The translations under genes were made by a program, and so were the position numbers. This document shows, piece by piece, positions 26,775 to 36,014 of a DNA stretch of 64,000 nt. Numbering within the stretch: position 1 is the stretch's first letter; each line of letters begins with the position of its first letter. Under the pieces are notes generated by a model. The model did no database searches. It was not told where the DNA came from and saw nothing but the letters and a program-made list of their open reading frames with translations. Origin of the DNA: Flavobacterium sharifuzzamanii (GTDB lineage: Bacteria > Bacteroidota > Bacteroidia > Flavobacteriales > Flavobacteriaceae); contig NZ_QJGZ01000035.1 of the NCBI RefSeq assembly GCF_003254585.1, positions 248,001 through 312,000 of the forward strand, read 5' to 3'.

Positions 26775-27494
26775 TTAAAAATCGATTATTGGATACCAAT
26801 GTACATTATACTTTGCTAGCAAAAGAGAATGAACGCTTTTAACTAAAGTTTGTGGATCTTTACTTTCTTCTAACAATTCTGAATTTTCTACATCTTCAAG
26901 CAATAGCGACCTTAATTGTAATGCTTGACTGTAAATTGTAATTTCTAAATTATCATTTTCAGCAAAGATTTCATATGGATTTATATTTTGAACTTTGTCA
27001 ATTCTATAGGGATCTGAAAAAACATTAGCCCAATTATGCCGAGGGCTGAATATCAAATGATGTTTACCTGAACCATAAGCAGGAAGATAATTTAACGCAA
27101 AAATTCCAGAATTTGACTCTATTGAACTTTTGGAGTAATTAAAATATAACTCAGTAATAGTATGAAATTCTGGTACTGCGTAATACACTTTATTAAATGG
27201 TCTGACAAGTGCTTTTAATAACTCGTACTGCTTCCCATTGGTATCAAGTTTCATTTTATAATAATCATGACCGAAAACATCCCAATACGGACGATATACA
27301 TTATCGTGATATGTTGGGATCTTGAATTGGAAAAATATATTACCTTTAATTTTGACGTCATAACCCCCACCTTTTCTACCCTCCCAATATGTATTTGGAA
27401 AAATAGGCAATGGTACAAAAGGATAAAATCGAGTTATGTACTCAAAAGTAAAGCAGAATGAAAATTGAGTTTCTGAAAATTCACATTTTTTCAT
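26775..27494 (-). CDS. Protein of unknown function
   Basis: A 239-residue protein I cannot place. It begins CEFSETQFSFCFTFEYI, then PFVPLPIFPNTYWEGRKGGGYDVKI and FFQFKIPTYHD. The EGxxGGGYDV...QFK pattern has acidic and lysine positions (E, D and K) that could form a PD-(D/E)XK-like active site, but I would not insist. The remainder is mixed alpha/beta with many aromatic residues. It reads in the same direction as the TIR-like gene 109 bases downstream and follows two tiny genes, so it may belong to that operon or to a separate three-gene unit. Confidence 0.6.
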   Translation of the reverse strand: MKKCEFSETQFSFCFTFEYITRFYPFVPLPIFPNTYWEGRKGGGYDVKIKGNIFFQFKIPTYHDNVYRPYWDVFGHDYYKMKLDTNGKQYELLKALVRPFNKVYYAVPEFHTITELYFNYSKSSIESNSGIFALNYLPAYGSGKHHLIFSPRHNWANVFSDPYRIDKVQNINPYEIFAENDNLEITIYSQALQLRSLLLEDVENSELLEESKDPQTLVKSVHSLLLAKYNVHWYPIIDF

Positions 27495-27670
27495 GGTTCA
27501 GATTGAATTAGTGCAAGTTAATTTTATCATTAATCATATGAAATGAATTACGTTAAATTTCTATTTCAAATTATAGGAATATTAAGATATTAATAAAATT
27601 TGATAGCAAGTGATTTGAAATTTTATTGTTAATTCAAACCTGACTCAAAAGTTAAATTTTATATTAAACA

Positions 27671-27886
27671 TCAACGTTTGGATCTAAATTGAATATACAC
27701 AGATATTTGCTCATCATTATTACCAACCATAAAATTGAAATTTTCTATTAAATAATTTTGAATGGTATCTGTTTTTGGGTGATTTTTCTTGAAATCAATT
27801 CCTGGGAAATGATGTTGATTTTCGCGAGCCCATGGTCGTGGCTCAGTAACCACAAATCTTCCTGTTCTCCGTTTGTAATAAATCAT
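27671..27886 (-). CDS. Small unknown protein, 71 residues
   Basis: A short basic protein with a patterned sequence (RRTGRFVVTEPRPWARENQ, then HFPGIDFKKNHP and TIQNYLIENF) that looks selected rather than random. It follows the 54-residue gene by 15 bases in the same orientation. Its function is unknown. Confidence 0.45.
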   Translation of the reverse strand: MIYYKRRTGRFVVTEPRPWARENQHHFPGIDFKKNHPKTDTIQNYLIENFNFMVGNNDEQISVYIQFRSKR

Positions 27887-27901
27887 AAATTGTTTTGCTA
27901 T

Positions 27902-28066
27902 TTATTTTTCAGTATCTATTTCTTCAATATCAATATTAGGAAGATATTTATTGGCATTTTTTTCAATCTTCTTCCAAAGTTCAGTTTTTTCTTTTCCTTC
28001 AGAAAATTCTTGATACCTCTTAGCAAGGTTATCCATATATTCTTTAATACTCGCTGGTTGTAACAT
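27902..28066 (-). CDS. Small unknown protein, 54 residues
   Basis: An uninterrupted 55-codon frame from ATG 28066 to TAA 27902. The product is helical and highly charged (MDNLAKRYQEFSEGKEKTEL, then WKKIEKNANKYLPNIDIEEI). It lies 15 bases upstream of the 71-residue gene. It is too short for a family call. Charge pattern and spacing support a real gene. Confidence 0.45.
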   Translation of the reverse strand: MLQPASIKEYMDNLAKRYQEFSEGKEKTELWKKIEKNANKYLPNIDIEEIDTEK

Positions 28067-28771
28067 AATATTTAGAGCTGTTCATTTAAACTTCTTTATT
28101 CTTGCACATAATCGATATACAAGAAACATAATTCCACATATGTCATGAAGCTGCATTTTGATTGGCAAACGTCTTTGCAAAAAATTAACAGCAAACCTAC
28201 ATAACAATTTTTTCTATATTCTACAGTTTTCTGTAATCAATCAATTATAAAGTGCAAAATAATTCTTTTGGAATGAAAAGATAACCGTATAAATACCTGT
28301 TATTTTTTTAATTTTTAATAGGCATAAAAAAAAGATGCCATACAGCACCTCTTTATATGTCATAAGTTATATTCTTATATTCTATCCATTGTTTGGAAAG
28401 TACTACTAAATCTTAATATTAGATATGGTATTTTTTAATTTTTCATAGTAAGCAATCTTCATTTTGAGTTTTTTATCTAGCTCAATACATTCATCAACAA
28501 TCGTTAATATTTCATTGTTACTTTTGAGTATAAACAGAGTAAAAAAAATCAATCTCTAATTCTTGACTTACAGAATAAATGGAAACTACAGACACTCTCC
28601 AGTGCGCCTTTAGAAGATGGATTTTGAGCTATTTTCGATTTTTAAGCATAAGAAAGCTTTTCCAGAAACAGAATATTAGTTTTTGCCCCTTATTAAAAAA
28701 CATGGCTAATTAATAAAATTGCCTTTCGAAATACTCTGGTTCACAGTATAAAAACTTTAGTGTTGCAAAAT
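28067..28771. other. 705-bp stretch holding only a gene remnant
   Basis: No intact gene is visible. The right half contains the frameshifted fragment listed separately. A weak GGCAT/ATGCC hairpin lies near 28321. Confidence 0.5.
28406..28628 (-). pseudogene. Frameshifted 3' fragment of an unknown gene
   Basis: Reading leftwards from 28628, one frame gives LKIHLLKAHWRVSVVSIYSV and SQELEIDFF, then an 8-T run. Shifting one base there continues to LKSNNEILTIVDECIELDKK and ends at TAG 28406-28408 after KNTISNIKI. Both parts look like protein, and the break sits exactly in the homopolymer. No 5' part is present, so this is a relic (or, less likely, a sequencing slip in a short gene). Confidence 0.4.
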
Positions 28772-29242
28772 TTACAATAGTAGGCTGGTCAGATTTTCCC
28801 ATTTATCTAAAAATTTATCATTTATTCCGTAGCCCCCTTCTCCGTTTCTCTTTATCGTGAGTTTAATATTAGCATTATTAGTACCTAGATCAGACTTGGG
28901 CACTATGAAATATGAATTATAGTCAAACCAGAAACATATCAGTAAATCCATTTCATCGTATTCATTTTTAGTTACATTAAATTGTCGCTTTCCCTCTGTA
29001 TTTTTGCTCGTCGCTGTCGTGTAAAGTGATTGTCTGGTCTTTACTTCTATTTTTATTATCCTGTTTGTTTTCAGATTTAATAAGACAATATCGCAGCCGG
29101 AATGTTCCAGATTTTTGAATGCCTGCCATTCGCTTGAATGAATTCTTGTGTAAATTTGAAATAAAACTGAATTTTCGCCGATATCTTTCAATAAATCTTT
29201 CAGATTTTGAGCAAGTTGTTTAGTGGGCTTTAGCTTTTCCAT
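28772..29242 (-). CDS. Small PD-(D/E)XK nuclease-like protein
   Basis: A 156-residue single-domain protein. HSGCDIVLLN and IIKIEVKTRQS give D51, E66 and K68, the D-x(n)-ExK core, preceded by a helix with E39 (SSEWQAF). The layout matches Holliday-resolvase-like or DUF4365-like small nucleases. The rest (FNVTKNEYDEMDLLICFWFD) fits the later strands of that fold. It has no close partner gene on the same strand within 190 bases. Confidence 0.6.
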   Translation of the reverse strand: MEKLKPTKQLAQNLKDLLKDIGENSVLFQIYTRIHSSEWQAFKNLEHSGCDIVLLNLKTNRIIKIEVKTRQSLYTTATSKNTEGKRQFNVTKNEYDEMDLLICFWFDYNSYFIVPKSDLGTNNANIKLTIKRNGEGGYGINDKFLDKWENLTSLLL

Positions 29243-29434
29243 CCTTCTTTTAAAATTGTGACTTTAAATAATATCCACAATGTAATTAAAATGGAACAAT
29301 AGCACAAATATTAAGATCTAATACTCATGCATCATTAAAAGCTAATAATCATACATCGTTTCTAAGAGTAATGCTTATAAGGAAGATAGTTTCTAATAGC
29401 GAAAAATTTCCTTTATAAGACCGAGATTAGCATG

Positions 29435-29740
29435 TTAAGAAGCATTTCCCTTAAGTATCATATCGATTTTATCTGAGTCATACAAAAAGATATCTCCAAG
29501 TTTAGTATAAGGCAAGACTCCTGTCTGCCTGTATTTTATAATAGTATTATTGGACAGCCCGAACATCTTTTTTAAATCTTCATTCCGGTAATAATCAGGC
29601 CTCAAAGTTTTTCCTTGGCTGATTTTTGAATCAATCTTTTCCAGTCTTGCCAATACAAGCTCTATCAACTCCTTCATTTCCATTACATAAGATAACCACT
29701 TTTCCTTCTTCATCATCACTAGTCTTTTACATATTATCAA
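29435..29740 (-). CDS. Excisionase-like helix-turn-helix protein, copy 2
   Basis: Up to 101 residues. The true start may be M9 or M10 (29716 or 29713) since the leading segment is unusual. The winged-helix part, from YYRNEDLKKMFGLSNNTI to FLYDSDKIDMIL, is nearly the same as the protein at 14271-14555. It is again placed after an RteC-like gene. A second excision module on the same strand implies that a second mobile element begins or ends here. Confidence 0.75.
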   Translation of the reverse strand: MIICKRLVMMKKEKWLSYVMEMKELIELVLARLEKIDSKISQGKTLRPDYYRNEDLKKMFGLSNNTIIKYRQTGVLPYTKLGDIFLYDSDKIDMILKGNAS

Positions 29741-29758
29741 TCTTCTTTCTTATCCATT

Positions 29759-30187
29759 CTACCAGTTTTCCAACCTTCTTCGACGTTCTTGCATTAATGC
29801 AATAAACTCATCTAAAAATTTTATCTGCTTCATCTTATAGGTATATCCTTTACATTCAGAAAACTGCCTACTTATTGTACTTATTATTTTCTGGCCTCCT
29901 TCATTATCATTATAAGTAAAATTTTCGCTTATAAATTCCTGGAAATAGCCTCGATTTTTTTTTGCATCATTTGAATCAAAATATAAAATACCTTCATCCA
30001 TTAAAACATAGAAAAGATTTGCAAACTCGATTTTATTATAAGAACTTCTACATTTATTACTACAAGAGAAGGCTTGGCCCTGAACATTCCCAAATCCATT
30101 TGTTTGTACTAGACTTTCTATATTTTTTAATCTCGTATCGAGTTTAAAAAAATTACCTATAATATCATATGTTTTAACTTTTTTCAT
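29759..30187 (-). CDS. RteC-like element protein, copy 2
   Basis: 142 residues, a clear relative of 14557-14982: FANLFYVLMDEGILYFDS and ISRQFSECKGYTYKMKQ align with the matching parts of copy 1, while the N-terminal 50 residues have diverged. It is followed by the excisionase-like gene after 18 bases and preceded by a winged-helix-like gene after 10 bases, so 30485-29435 is one operon. Confidence 0.55.
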   Translation of the reverse strand: MKKVKTYDIIGNFFKLDTRLKNIESLVQTNGFGNVQGQAFSCSNKCRSSYNKIEFANLFYVLMDEGILYFDSNDAKKNRGYFQEFISENFTYNDNEGGQKIISTISRQFSECKGYTYKMKQIKFLDEFIALMQERRRRLENW

Positions 30188-30197
30188 TTTTACTCGC

Positions 30198-30485
30198 CTA
30201 TTTGAAATGAAAATATATCTTACTACGTTTTTGCTTATTTTTAGTTGGCATATAAGTTAAATAACCGTATGCATGCAATTCTCCAATACATTTATAGTAA
30301 GTCTTCGGTGAAGCGATTTTAGCTATTTTCTGAATTTCAAAGCTGTATACTTGTATAGGATTTATTGACCCACTATTTTTTCGAAATTGAATAAGTGTTG
30401 CAAATATTGCAATATGAGTAGTATTGATTCGGAAATCTCTTTCAATAGCCAGAAAAAAATCTGATAAAGGTTTTGAATAATCCAT
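30198..30485 (-). CDS. Small winged-helix-like protein of mobile elements
   Basis: 95 residues. The TTHIAIFATLIQFRKNSG helix, then SFEIQKIAKIASPKTYYKCI and the HAYGYLTYMP wing, look like a winged-helix DNA-binding domain related to replication or transfer regulators. It lies first in the operon with the RteC-like and excisionase-like genes, which suggests a regulator of that element. Confidence 0.5.
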   Translation of the reverse strand: MDYSKPLSDFFLAIERDFRINTTHIAIFATLIQFRKNSGSINPIQVYSFEIQKIAKIASPKTYYKCIGELHAYGYLTYMPTKNKQKRSKIYFHFK

Positions 30486-30775
30486 TTTACTTCTCTTTTA
30501 TTTCAACAAAAATCAAAGTAACAATTAAACAAATTTATCCACAAGTACAACTTTTGTTGTACCCAAGTTGTACCCTTGATTTAAACCTAAAGTTAAAATT
30601 GGGTTAATAGTTAAAAATACTATATAAATATAGGCTCTAAGACTTAACTTTTAGAAATATATGCAAAGTTAAAAGTCTTTAAAAAGAATGAAGTATTGAA
30701 GAGTATAATTAAAAAATGCTAAGTTTTTATAATTCTAACCATCACATTTAATAACAAAAAAAATATTTTTTTTAC

Positions 30776-31024
30776 TCATTCATCTTTTTTTAATTCAAAG
30801 TCAAAATCAAAAAAATCTTTTGGATGAACATCTAACGCTCTAGCCAAATCAAAAATCGTCTTTAGCTGAATGCTTTTTTGGCCCTTTTCAGTTTTACTTA
30901 TCTGACTATGATCAACATTACACATTTGAGCAAGCTTTCTATAGCTCAGTTTTTTAGCTGTTCTAAACTTATGCAAATTGTTACCGAATGATATTAAAAA
31001 TTTGCTATTTTGCTCCTTCTCCAT
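30776..31024 (-). CDS. XRE-family helix-turn-helix regulator
   Basis: 82 residues, almost all one Cro/CI-type domain: KLSYRKLAQMCNVDHSQISK, then TEKGQKSIQLKTIFDLARAL and DVHPKDFF. A single-domain repressor of this kind usually controls its own divergent or neighbouring operon. Here the region to its right is the long structured leader of the SusC/SusD operon (start 31520), so that operon is a candidate target. It lies 290 bases from the winged-helix operon on its left. Confidence 0.85.
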   Translation of the reverse strand: MEKEQNSKFLISFGNNLHKFRTAKKLSYRKLAQMCNVDHSQISKTEKGQKSIQLKTIFDLARALDVHPKDFFDFDFELKKDE

Positions 31025-31105
31025 TTGAAATATTTATAACATGTAATTTCAGCTATTAGAAAAAAAATATTGTAGTACTTAAATACCACTTAATATATTT
31101 TTTGT

Positions 31106-31113
31106 TATATTTG
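31106..31113 (+). promoter_or_regulatory. Candidate -7 box for the SusC/SusD operon
   Basis: TATATTTG matches TAnnTTTG. Transcription from here would give a leader of about 400 nt before the SusC start. No convincing -33 element is seen. Confidence 0.35.
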
Positions 31114-31187
31114 TTCCATTATTAATTACATTTGCGAAACTTCTTTTAAAAATATAGAAGCATTCGCTTTGAATCTCGTACTAGAAA

Positions 31188-31276
31188 ATTGGCCTTTTCA
31201 TTTACCACGAGAGAATAAGCAAGATGCTCACGTCCATTGGCGTGGGCTCACTTATTCGTGGTAAGGTATGGCCAAT
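31188..31276 (+). ncRNA. Long structured leader hairpin upstream of SusC
   Basis: An 89-nt element with three nested helices: ATTGGCC (31188-31194) with GGCCAAT (31270-31276), TTACCACGA (31202-31210) with TCGTGGTAA (31256-31264), and an inner CTCACG/CGTGGG stem with a short CC-ATT-GG cap. I do not recognise a known RNA family. It could be a cis-regulatory leader of the SusC operon or a separate small RNA. Confidence 0.45.
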
Positions 31277-31420
31277 ACCTCTAGTGCAATAAGCTGAGTT
31301 CCATGCCTTTTTTATTCTTACAACTCTCTTATTTTATTCTTAGCAATGAGCCGTTTCGCATTTTATCAATGCTATAACTATTGCTATTTAAAACTTATGA
31401 ATAAAAACGTATCCATTTTT

Positions 31421-31474
31421 TTATCTTAAAAGATAAAAAGACTCTCTACCTCGTCGCCAAACTAGTATAGAGAG
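31421..31474 (+). promoter_or_regulatory. Two further leader hairpins before SusC
   Basis: TTATCTT-AA-AAGATAA (31421-31436) is followed by CTCTCTA (31442-31448) pairing with TAGAGAG (31468-31474) around a 19-nt loop. They end 46 bases before the SusC start, a place where they could control translation or premature termination. Confidence 0.4.
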
Positions 31475-31519
31475 CCTTTAAGCTAATCAAATATCATTTA
31501 ACTAACCAATCCCAATATT

Positions 31520-34500
31520 ATGAATTATTTTTCATTTTACAAGGATGGAAGAGCTCTCTATTGCCTAATTTTCACTGGCATTTTGCTATCTTTTTCATCG
31601 TCATTCGCTAAAATTTTAGAGCATTCGCACACGTCATTTTTACACCAACATACTGTTGAAGGTATTGTAACTGACGGGACTTCTCCACTTCCTGGAGTTA
31701 CAGTAACTATAAAAAACAAAATAAACAATGTTTGCATTACCGACTTTAACGGTCAATATTCACTTGTTGTATCATCAAATGATACGCTAGTTGTTTCCTT
31801 TATTGGATTTAAGAAGGCACTTATTCCTATTCAGGGACGTACCAAAATTGATATCAAACTCCAATACGACACCACTACGTTACAGGAAGTAAAAATCAAT
31901 GCTGGCTATTATTCTGTGAAAGAAAGCGAACGTACTGGCAGTATAGCAAAAATCACCGCAAAGGACATCGATAAACAGCCTGTTACTAACATACTTTCTG
32001 CAATGCAAGGCCGCATGGCAGGAGTTACAATTACCCAAACCACAGGAATACCAGGAGGTGGATTTGATGTGCAGATAAGAGGAACTAATAGTTTACGTGC
32101 TGATGGAAACCAGCCTCTTTACATAATCGACGGAGTTCCTTATGCGTCAAATTCTATATCCAATAATAATATCTCGTCGATTATTATTCCAAGTTCTAAT
32201 GTGAGTCCCCTAAGTTCAATTAATCCTTCAGACATAGAAAGCATTGAAGTTCTAAAAGATGCAGATGCAACTGCAATTTACGGATCCCGTGGTGCTAATG
32301 GAGTTATATTAATAAATACAAAAAAGGGCAAGGAAGGAAAAACCAGATTCACAATCAATACAAACACAGCCGTAGGAAATGTAACTCGCTACATGAATTT
32401 AATGCATACGGATCAATACTTGGAAATGCGAAAAGAAGCATTTGCAAATGATGGAATTGTAAAATATCCAGCAGCTGCCTATGATGTAAACGGCACTTGG
32501 GATCAAAGTCGCTATACTGACTGGCAGAAAGAACTTATTGGAGGCACGGCTCAAATAAATGATTGTCAAATATCAATAAATAGCGGATCTGCTCATACGC
32601 AATTTCTTGTAAGTGGTAATTACCATAATGAAACTACCGTTTTCCCTGGTGATTATAAGTATAAAAGAGGCGGAGCAAACTTTAATCTAAATCATCAATC
32701 AGCAGATAATAAGTTTAAGATAAATTTGTCTTCCTCATATTCTTCACAAAATAACAATTTACCTGCGACTGATTTTACAAGAGAAGCAAGATCGCTGTCT
32801 CCAAATGCTCCCGCCCTCTATGATACTTCTGGAAATCTAAACTGGGAGAACGGAACGTTTAATAATCCCTTACGTAGTCTTGAAGCGGTATACAAAGCCA
32901 ATACAGCTAATCTTATTGCAAATGCAATTTTATCATACCAGATAATCCCAGAGCTGGAAATCAAAACTAGCATAGGATTTAGTGATCTCCGTTATGATGA
33001 AATCAGAACTTCACCATCAACGATATATAATCCCTCACTTGGTCTGGGAAGCGAATCTTCATCATTATTTGTCAATAACAGTAACAGAGAATCGTGGATT
33101 ATCGAACCCCAATTGAACTGGAATAAAAAAATTGGGCATGGTAAAATAGAACTTTTGGCTGGTGCTACTTTTCAACAGCAAAAAACGGCACAGCTTGTAC
33201 AAGAAGCAGATGGTTTTGCAAGCAACAGCTTAATTTATGACCTTGCTTCAGCCACATATCTTTATGTATTTACAAATCAGCAGACACAATATAAATATCA
33301 AGCATTTTTCGGCAGGGCAAACTTTAATTGGAAAGATCGTTATATTGTTAATCTTACAGGAAGAAGAGATGGCTCAAGCCGCTTTGGTCCGGGCAATCAA
33401 TTTGCCAATTTTGGTGCCATTGGAGCAGCTTGGTTATTTTCAAAAGAATCATTGCTAGAAAATAAAATCTTAAGCTTTGGAAAATTGAGAGCCAGTTATG
33501 GAACTACTGGCAATGACCAAATCGGAGACTATAACTTCTTAGATACCTATAGTTCTGCAGGCAATAATTATCAGGGAACAGTCGGTCTGCAGCCCAATCG
33601 CTTATATAATCCAAATTTTGGATGGGAAACCAACAAAAAAATGGAAATAGCTTTAGACCTAGGTTTTATTCAAGATCGCATTTTTTTAACGACTGCCTAT
33701 TACCGCAATCGTTCATCCAACCAATTAGTTGGAATTCCACTTCCCGGAACTACAGGATTCAATTCCATATTAGCAAACCTAAATGCAACAGTTGAAAACA
33801 CAGGACTAGAACTGACTATTCGAACAGTAAATATTGAAAAACAAAATTTCAAATGGGCTACAAATCTGAATTTGACTGCTCCAAAAAATAATTTAATAGC
33901 CTTCCCTCAATTGGAAAACTCTACCTATGCTAACCAGTATGTAATTGGGAAATCCATCAACATTCAAAAGGTTTACAATTACATAGGCCTGAATACCCAA
34001 ACGGGAATATATCAATTTGAAGATGTCAATAAGGACGGAAAAATTTCATCCCCTGATGATAGGCAAACGATTAAAGATTTCAGTCCAAAGTTTTATGGCG
34101 GTCTGCAAAATCAGTTTAACTTAAAAAGATGGCAGCTTGATTTTCTGTTTCAATACGTTAAACAAGAAAACTGGAATTCAATAAGCATGTTAGGCCTGCC
34201 TGGGGGTTTGTCTAATAAAACTATAGAAGTATTAAACCGCTGGCAGAATCCTGGAGATACTGGTCCATATCAAATGTATAGTTCAGGAACAAATTCACTG
34301 GTAACAGTTGCAAATAACCTCTACGCCAACAGTAATGCCGCTATAACCGATGCGTCATATCTTAGGCTTAAAAACATTTCAATATCCTATAATCTACCTG
34401 AAAACAGTCTAAAAAAATTAAAATGCCGTATTTCTCTTCAAGGCCAGAATATACTAACCTTCACCTCTTATAAAGGAGCTGATCCTGAGTTTATAGTATC

Positions 34501-34555
34501 TGGCTTTTTACCTCCTCTTAAAATATATGCATTAGGATTACAGCTTATTTTCTAA
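31520..34555 (+). CDS. SusC/RagA-type TonB-dependent outer-membrane transporter
   Basis: A 1011-residue outer-membrane receptor. In order: N-terminal signal segment (about 1-31), carboxypeptidase-like domain (HTVEGIVTDGTSPLPGVTV), plug domain with the SusC signature ITAKDIDKQPVTNILSAMQG and DVQIRGTNSL, DGVPY, and LKDADATAIYGSRGANGVIL, then a 22-strand-type barrel ending in an aromatic strand (LGLQLIF). It imports a large ligand powered by TonB. It is followed by a SusD-like lipoprotein 11 bases downstream and an S9 peptidase, so the substrate is more likely a peptide than a glycan. Confidence 0.95.
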   Translation: MNYFSFYKDGRALYCLIFTGILLSFSSSFAKILEHSHTSFLHQHTVEGIVTDGTSPLPGVTVTIKNKINNVCITDFNGQYSLVVSSNDTLVVSFIGFKKALIPIQGRTKIDIKLQYDTTTLQEVKINAGYYSVKESERTGSIAKITAKDIDKQPVTNILSAMQGRMAGVTITQTTGIPGGGFDVQIRGTNSLRADGNQPLYIIDGVPYASNSISNNNISSIIIPSSNVSPLSSINPSDIESIEVLKDADATAIYGSRGANGVILINTKKGKEGKTRFTINTNTAVGNVTRYMNLMHTDQYLEMRKEAFANDGIVKYPAAAYDVNGTWDQSRYTDWQKELIGGTAQINDCQISINSGSAHTQFLVSGNYHNETTVFPGDYKYKRGGANFNLNHQSADNKFKINLSSSYSSQNNNLPATDFTREARSLSPNAPALYDTSGNLNWENGTFNNPLRSLEAVYKANTANLIANAILSYQIIPELEIKTSIGFSDLRYDEIRTSPSTIYNPSLGLGSESSSLFVNNSNRESWIIEPQLNWNKKIGHGKIELLAGATFQQQKTAQLVQEADGFASNSLIYDLASATYLYVFTNQQTQYKYQAFFGRANFNWKDRYIVNLTGRRDGSSRFGPGNQFANFGAIGAAWLFSKESLLENKILSFGKLRASYGTTGNDQIGDYNFLDTYSSAGNNYQGTVGLQPNRLYNPNFGWETNKKMEIALDLGFIQDRIFLTTAYYRNRSSNQLVGIPLPGTTGFNSILANLNATVENTGLELTIRTVNIEKQNFKWATNLNLTAPKNNLIAFPQLENSTYANQYVIGKSINIQKVYNYIGLNTQTGIYQFEDVNKDGKISSPDDRQTIKDFSPKFYGGLQNQFNLKRWQLDFLFQYVKQENWNSISMLGLPGGLSNKTIEVLNRWQNPGDTGPYQMYSSGTNSLVTVANNLYANSNAAITDASYLRLKNISISYNLPENSLKKLKCRISLQGQNILTFTSYKGADPEFIVSGFLPPLKIYALGLQLIF

Positions 34556-34566
34556 CACGAACGACT

Positions 34567-35997
34567 ATGAAAAATTATATACAACAAAGACGGCTAATTT
34601 TCTTTACTGATAATAAAATAAAATTATCAATTTATTTCGCTTGGATACCTATATTTTGCTCTTTGCTCTATTCCTGTGACAGTTTTGTGGATGTAGATCT
34701 TCCCACTTCTCAATTAACAGGAAATACAGTATTCGAAAATAAAAATACTGCCAATGCTGCTTTGGTAAATGTTTACGCCCAGATAAGAGACAACGGATTA
34801 ATTACAGGAAAACCGACAGGAATTTCTAATCTTTTAGGAAACTACTCGGATGAATTAACGTTTTATGGAACAGACAGTAATGCTGCTAAAGATTTCTATA
34901 ATAATACTATCATAGCATCAAATACTACTGTCGCAGGATGGTGGAATAATACATACAAACAAATATATGCTGCAAATGCTGTAATTGAAGGAGTATCTAA
35001 TAATACAAAACTTATTGAATCAGACAAAAATCAATTATTAGGCGAGGCTCTTTTTATCAGAGCACTGCTTCATTTTTATCTTGCTAATATTTATGGCAAT
35101 ATACCATACATTACAACCACCTCTTACCAAACAAATGCTGTCGTTTCTAAGAAATCTGTCTCTGAGATATATTCTGAGGTTATAAATGATTTACAAAAAG
35201 CAATATCGTTATTACCCTCTAATTATATTACTTCGGGTCGTGTTCGTCCAAATAAATCAGCAGTACAAGCGTTGTTAGCAAGAGTATATTTGTACGATAA
35301 TCGATGGGAATTGGCCGAACAAACCGCTTCTCTCCTAATTAATAACACGAATCTATATTCTTGGGAAAACAATATTGATAAAGTATTTCTAAAAGAAAGC
35401 ACCTCAACAATTTGGCAGCTGATGCCCTCAACAGCTGGTAAAAATACAGATGAAGGAAATCTTTTTGTATTTACCAGTGGACCGCCAACACTTGTTGCTT
35501 TAAATAATGAATTATTTAAAGCTTTTAGTTCTGATGATTTAAGAAAAACCCATTGGATAAAAGTAGTCACCAACGGAACTTCAACTTGGTATCACGCTAA
35601 TAAATACAAACAGAAAAGCCCAACGGGAACCTCGGTTGAATATTCAATCGTAATGCGTTTAGAAGAACAATACCTTATTCGTGCAGAAGCAAGAGTGTAT
35701 CTTAACAAATTGGAAGAAGCCAAAGAAGATTTAAATAAGATCCGAAATCGTGCAGGTCTTCAAAACACAACTGCAACGACAACTGAAAATCTGCTACAGG
35801 CTATTCTCAACGAAAGAAAGTTTGAGTTATTTACTGAGCTCGGACATCGATTTTTCGATCTTAAAAGAACAGCAAATCTGGATAATTTTCTCTCTGGAAC
35901 AAAACCTGGATGGAATACTACTGACAGACTTTTTCCAGTCCCTGATTCTGAGTTGAGGGTAAATCCAAATTTGCTTCCTCAAAATGACGGGTATTAA
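34567..35997 (+). CDS. SusD/RagB-type nutrient-binding lipoprotein
   Basis: A 476-residue outer-membrane lipoprotein that caps the SusC pore. The lipobox is LLYSC with C37. Next comes the typical SusD start, VDVDLPTSQLTGNTVF, and TPR-like helices (LLGEALFIRALLHFYLANIYG). The family C terminus NERKFELFTELGHRFFDLKR and the last DRLFPVPDSELRVNPNL are all present. It is co-transcribed with SusC and the peptidase. No extra polysaccharide-locus enzymes are nearby. Confidence 0.95.
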   Translation: MKNYIQQRRLIFFTDNKIKLSIYFAWIPIFCSLLYSCDSFVDVDLPTSQLTGNTVFENKNTANAALVNVYAQIRDNGLITGKPTGISNLLGNYSDELTFYGTDSNAAKDFYNNTIIASNTTVAGWWNNTYKQIYAANAVIEGVSNNTKLIESDKNQLLGEALFIRALLHFYLANIYGNIPYITTTSYQTNAVVSKKSVSEIYSEVINDLQKAISLLPSNYITSGRVRPNKSAVQALLARVYLYDNRWELAEQTASLLINNTNLYSWENNIDKVFLKESTSTIWQLMPSTAGKNTDEGNLFVFTSGPPTLVALNNELFKAFSSDDLRKTHWIKVVTNGTSTWYHANKYKQKSPTGTSVEYSIVMRLEEQYLIRAEARVYLNKLEEAKEDLNKIRNRAGLQNTTATTTENLLQAILNERKFELFTELGHRFFDLKRTANLDNFLSGTKPGWNTTDRLFPVPDSELRVNPNLLPQNDGY

Positions 35998-36014
35998 AAA
36001 AAATTACATATCCT

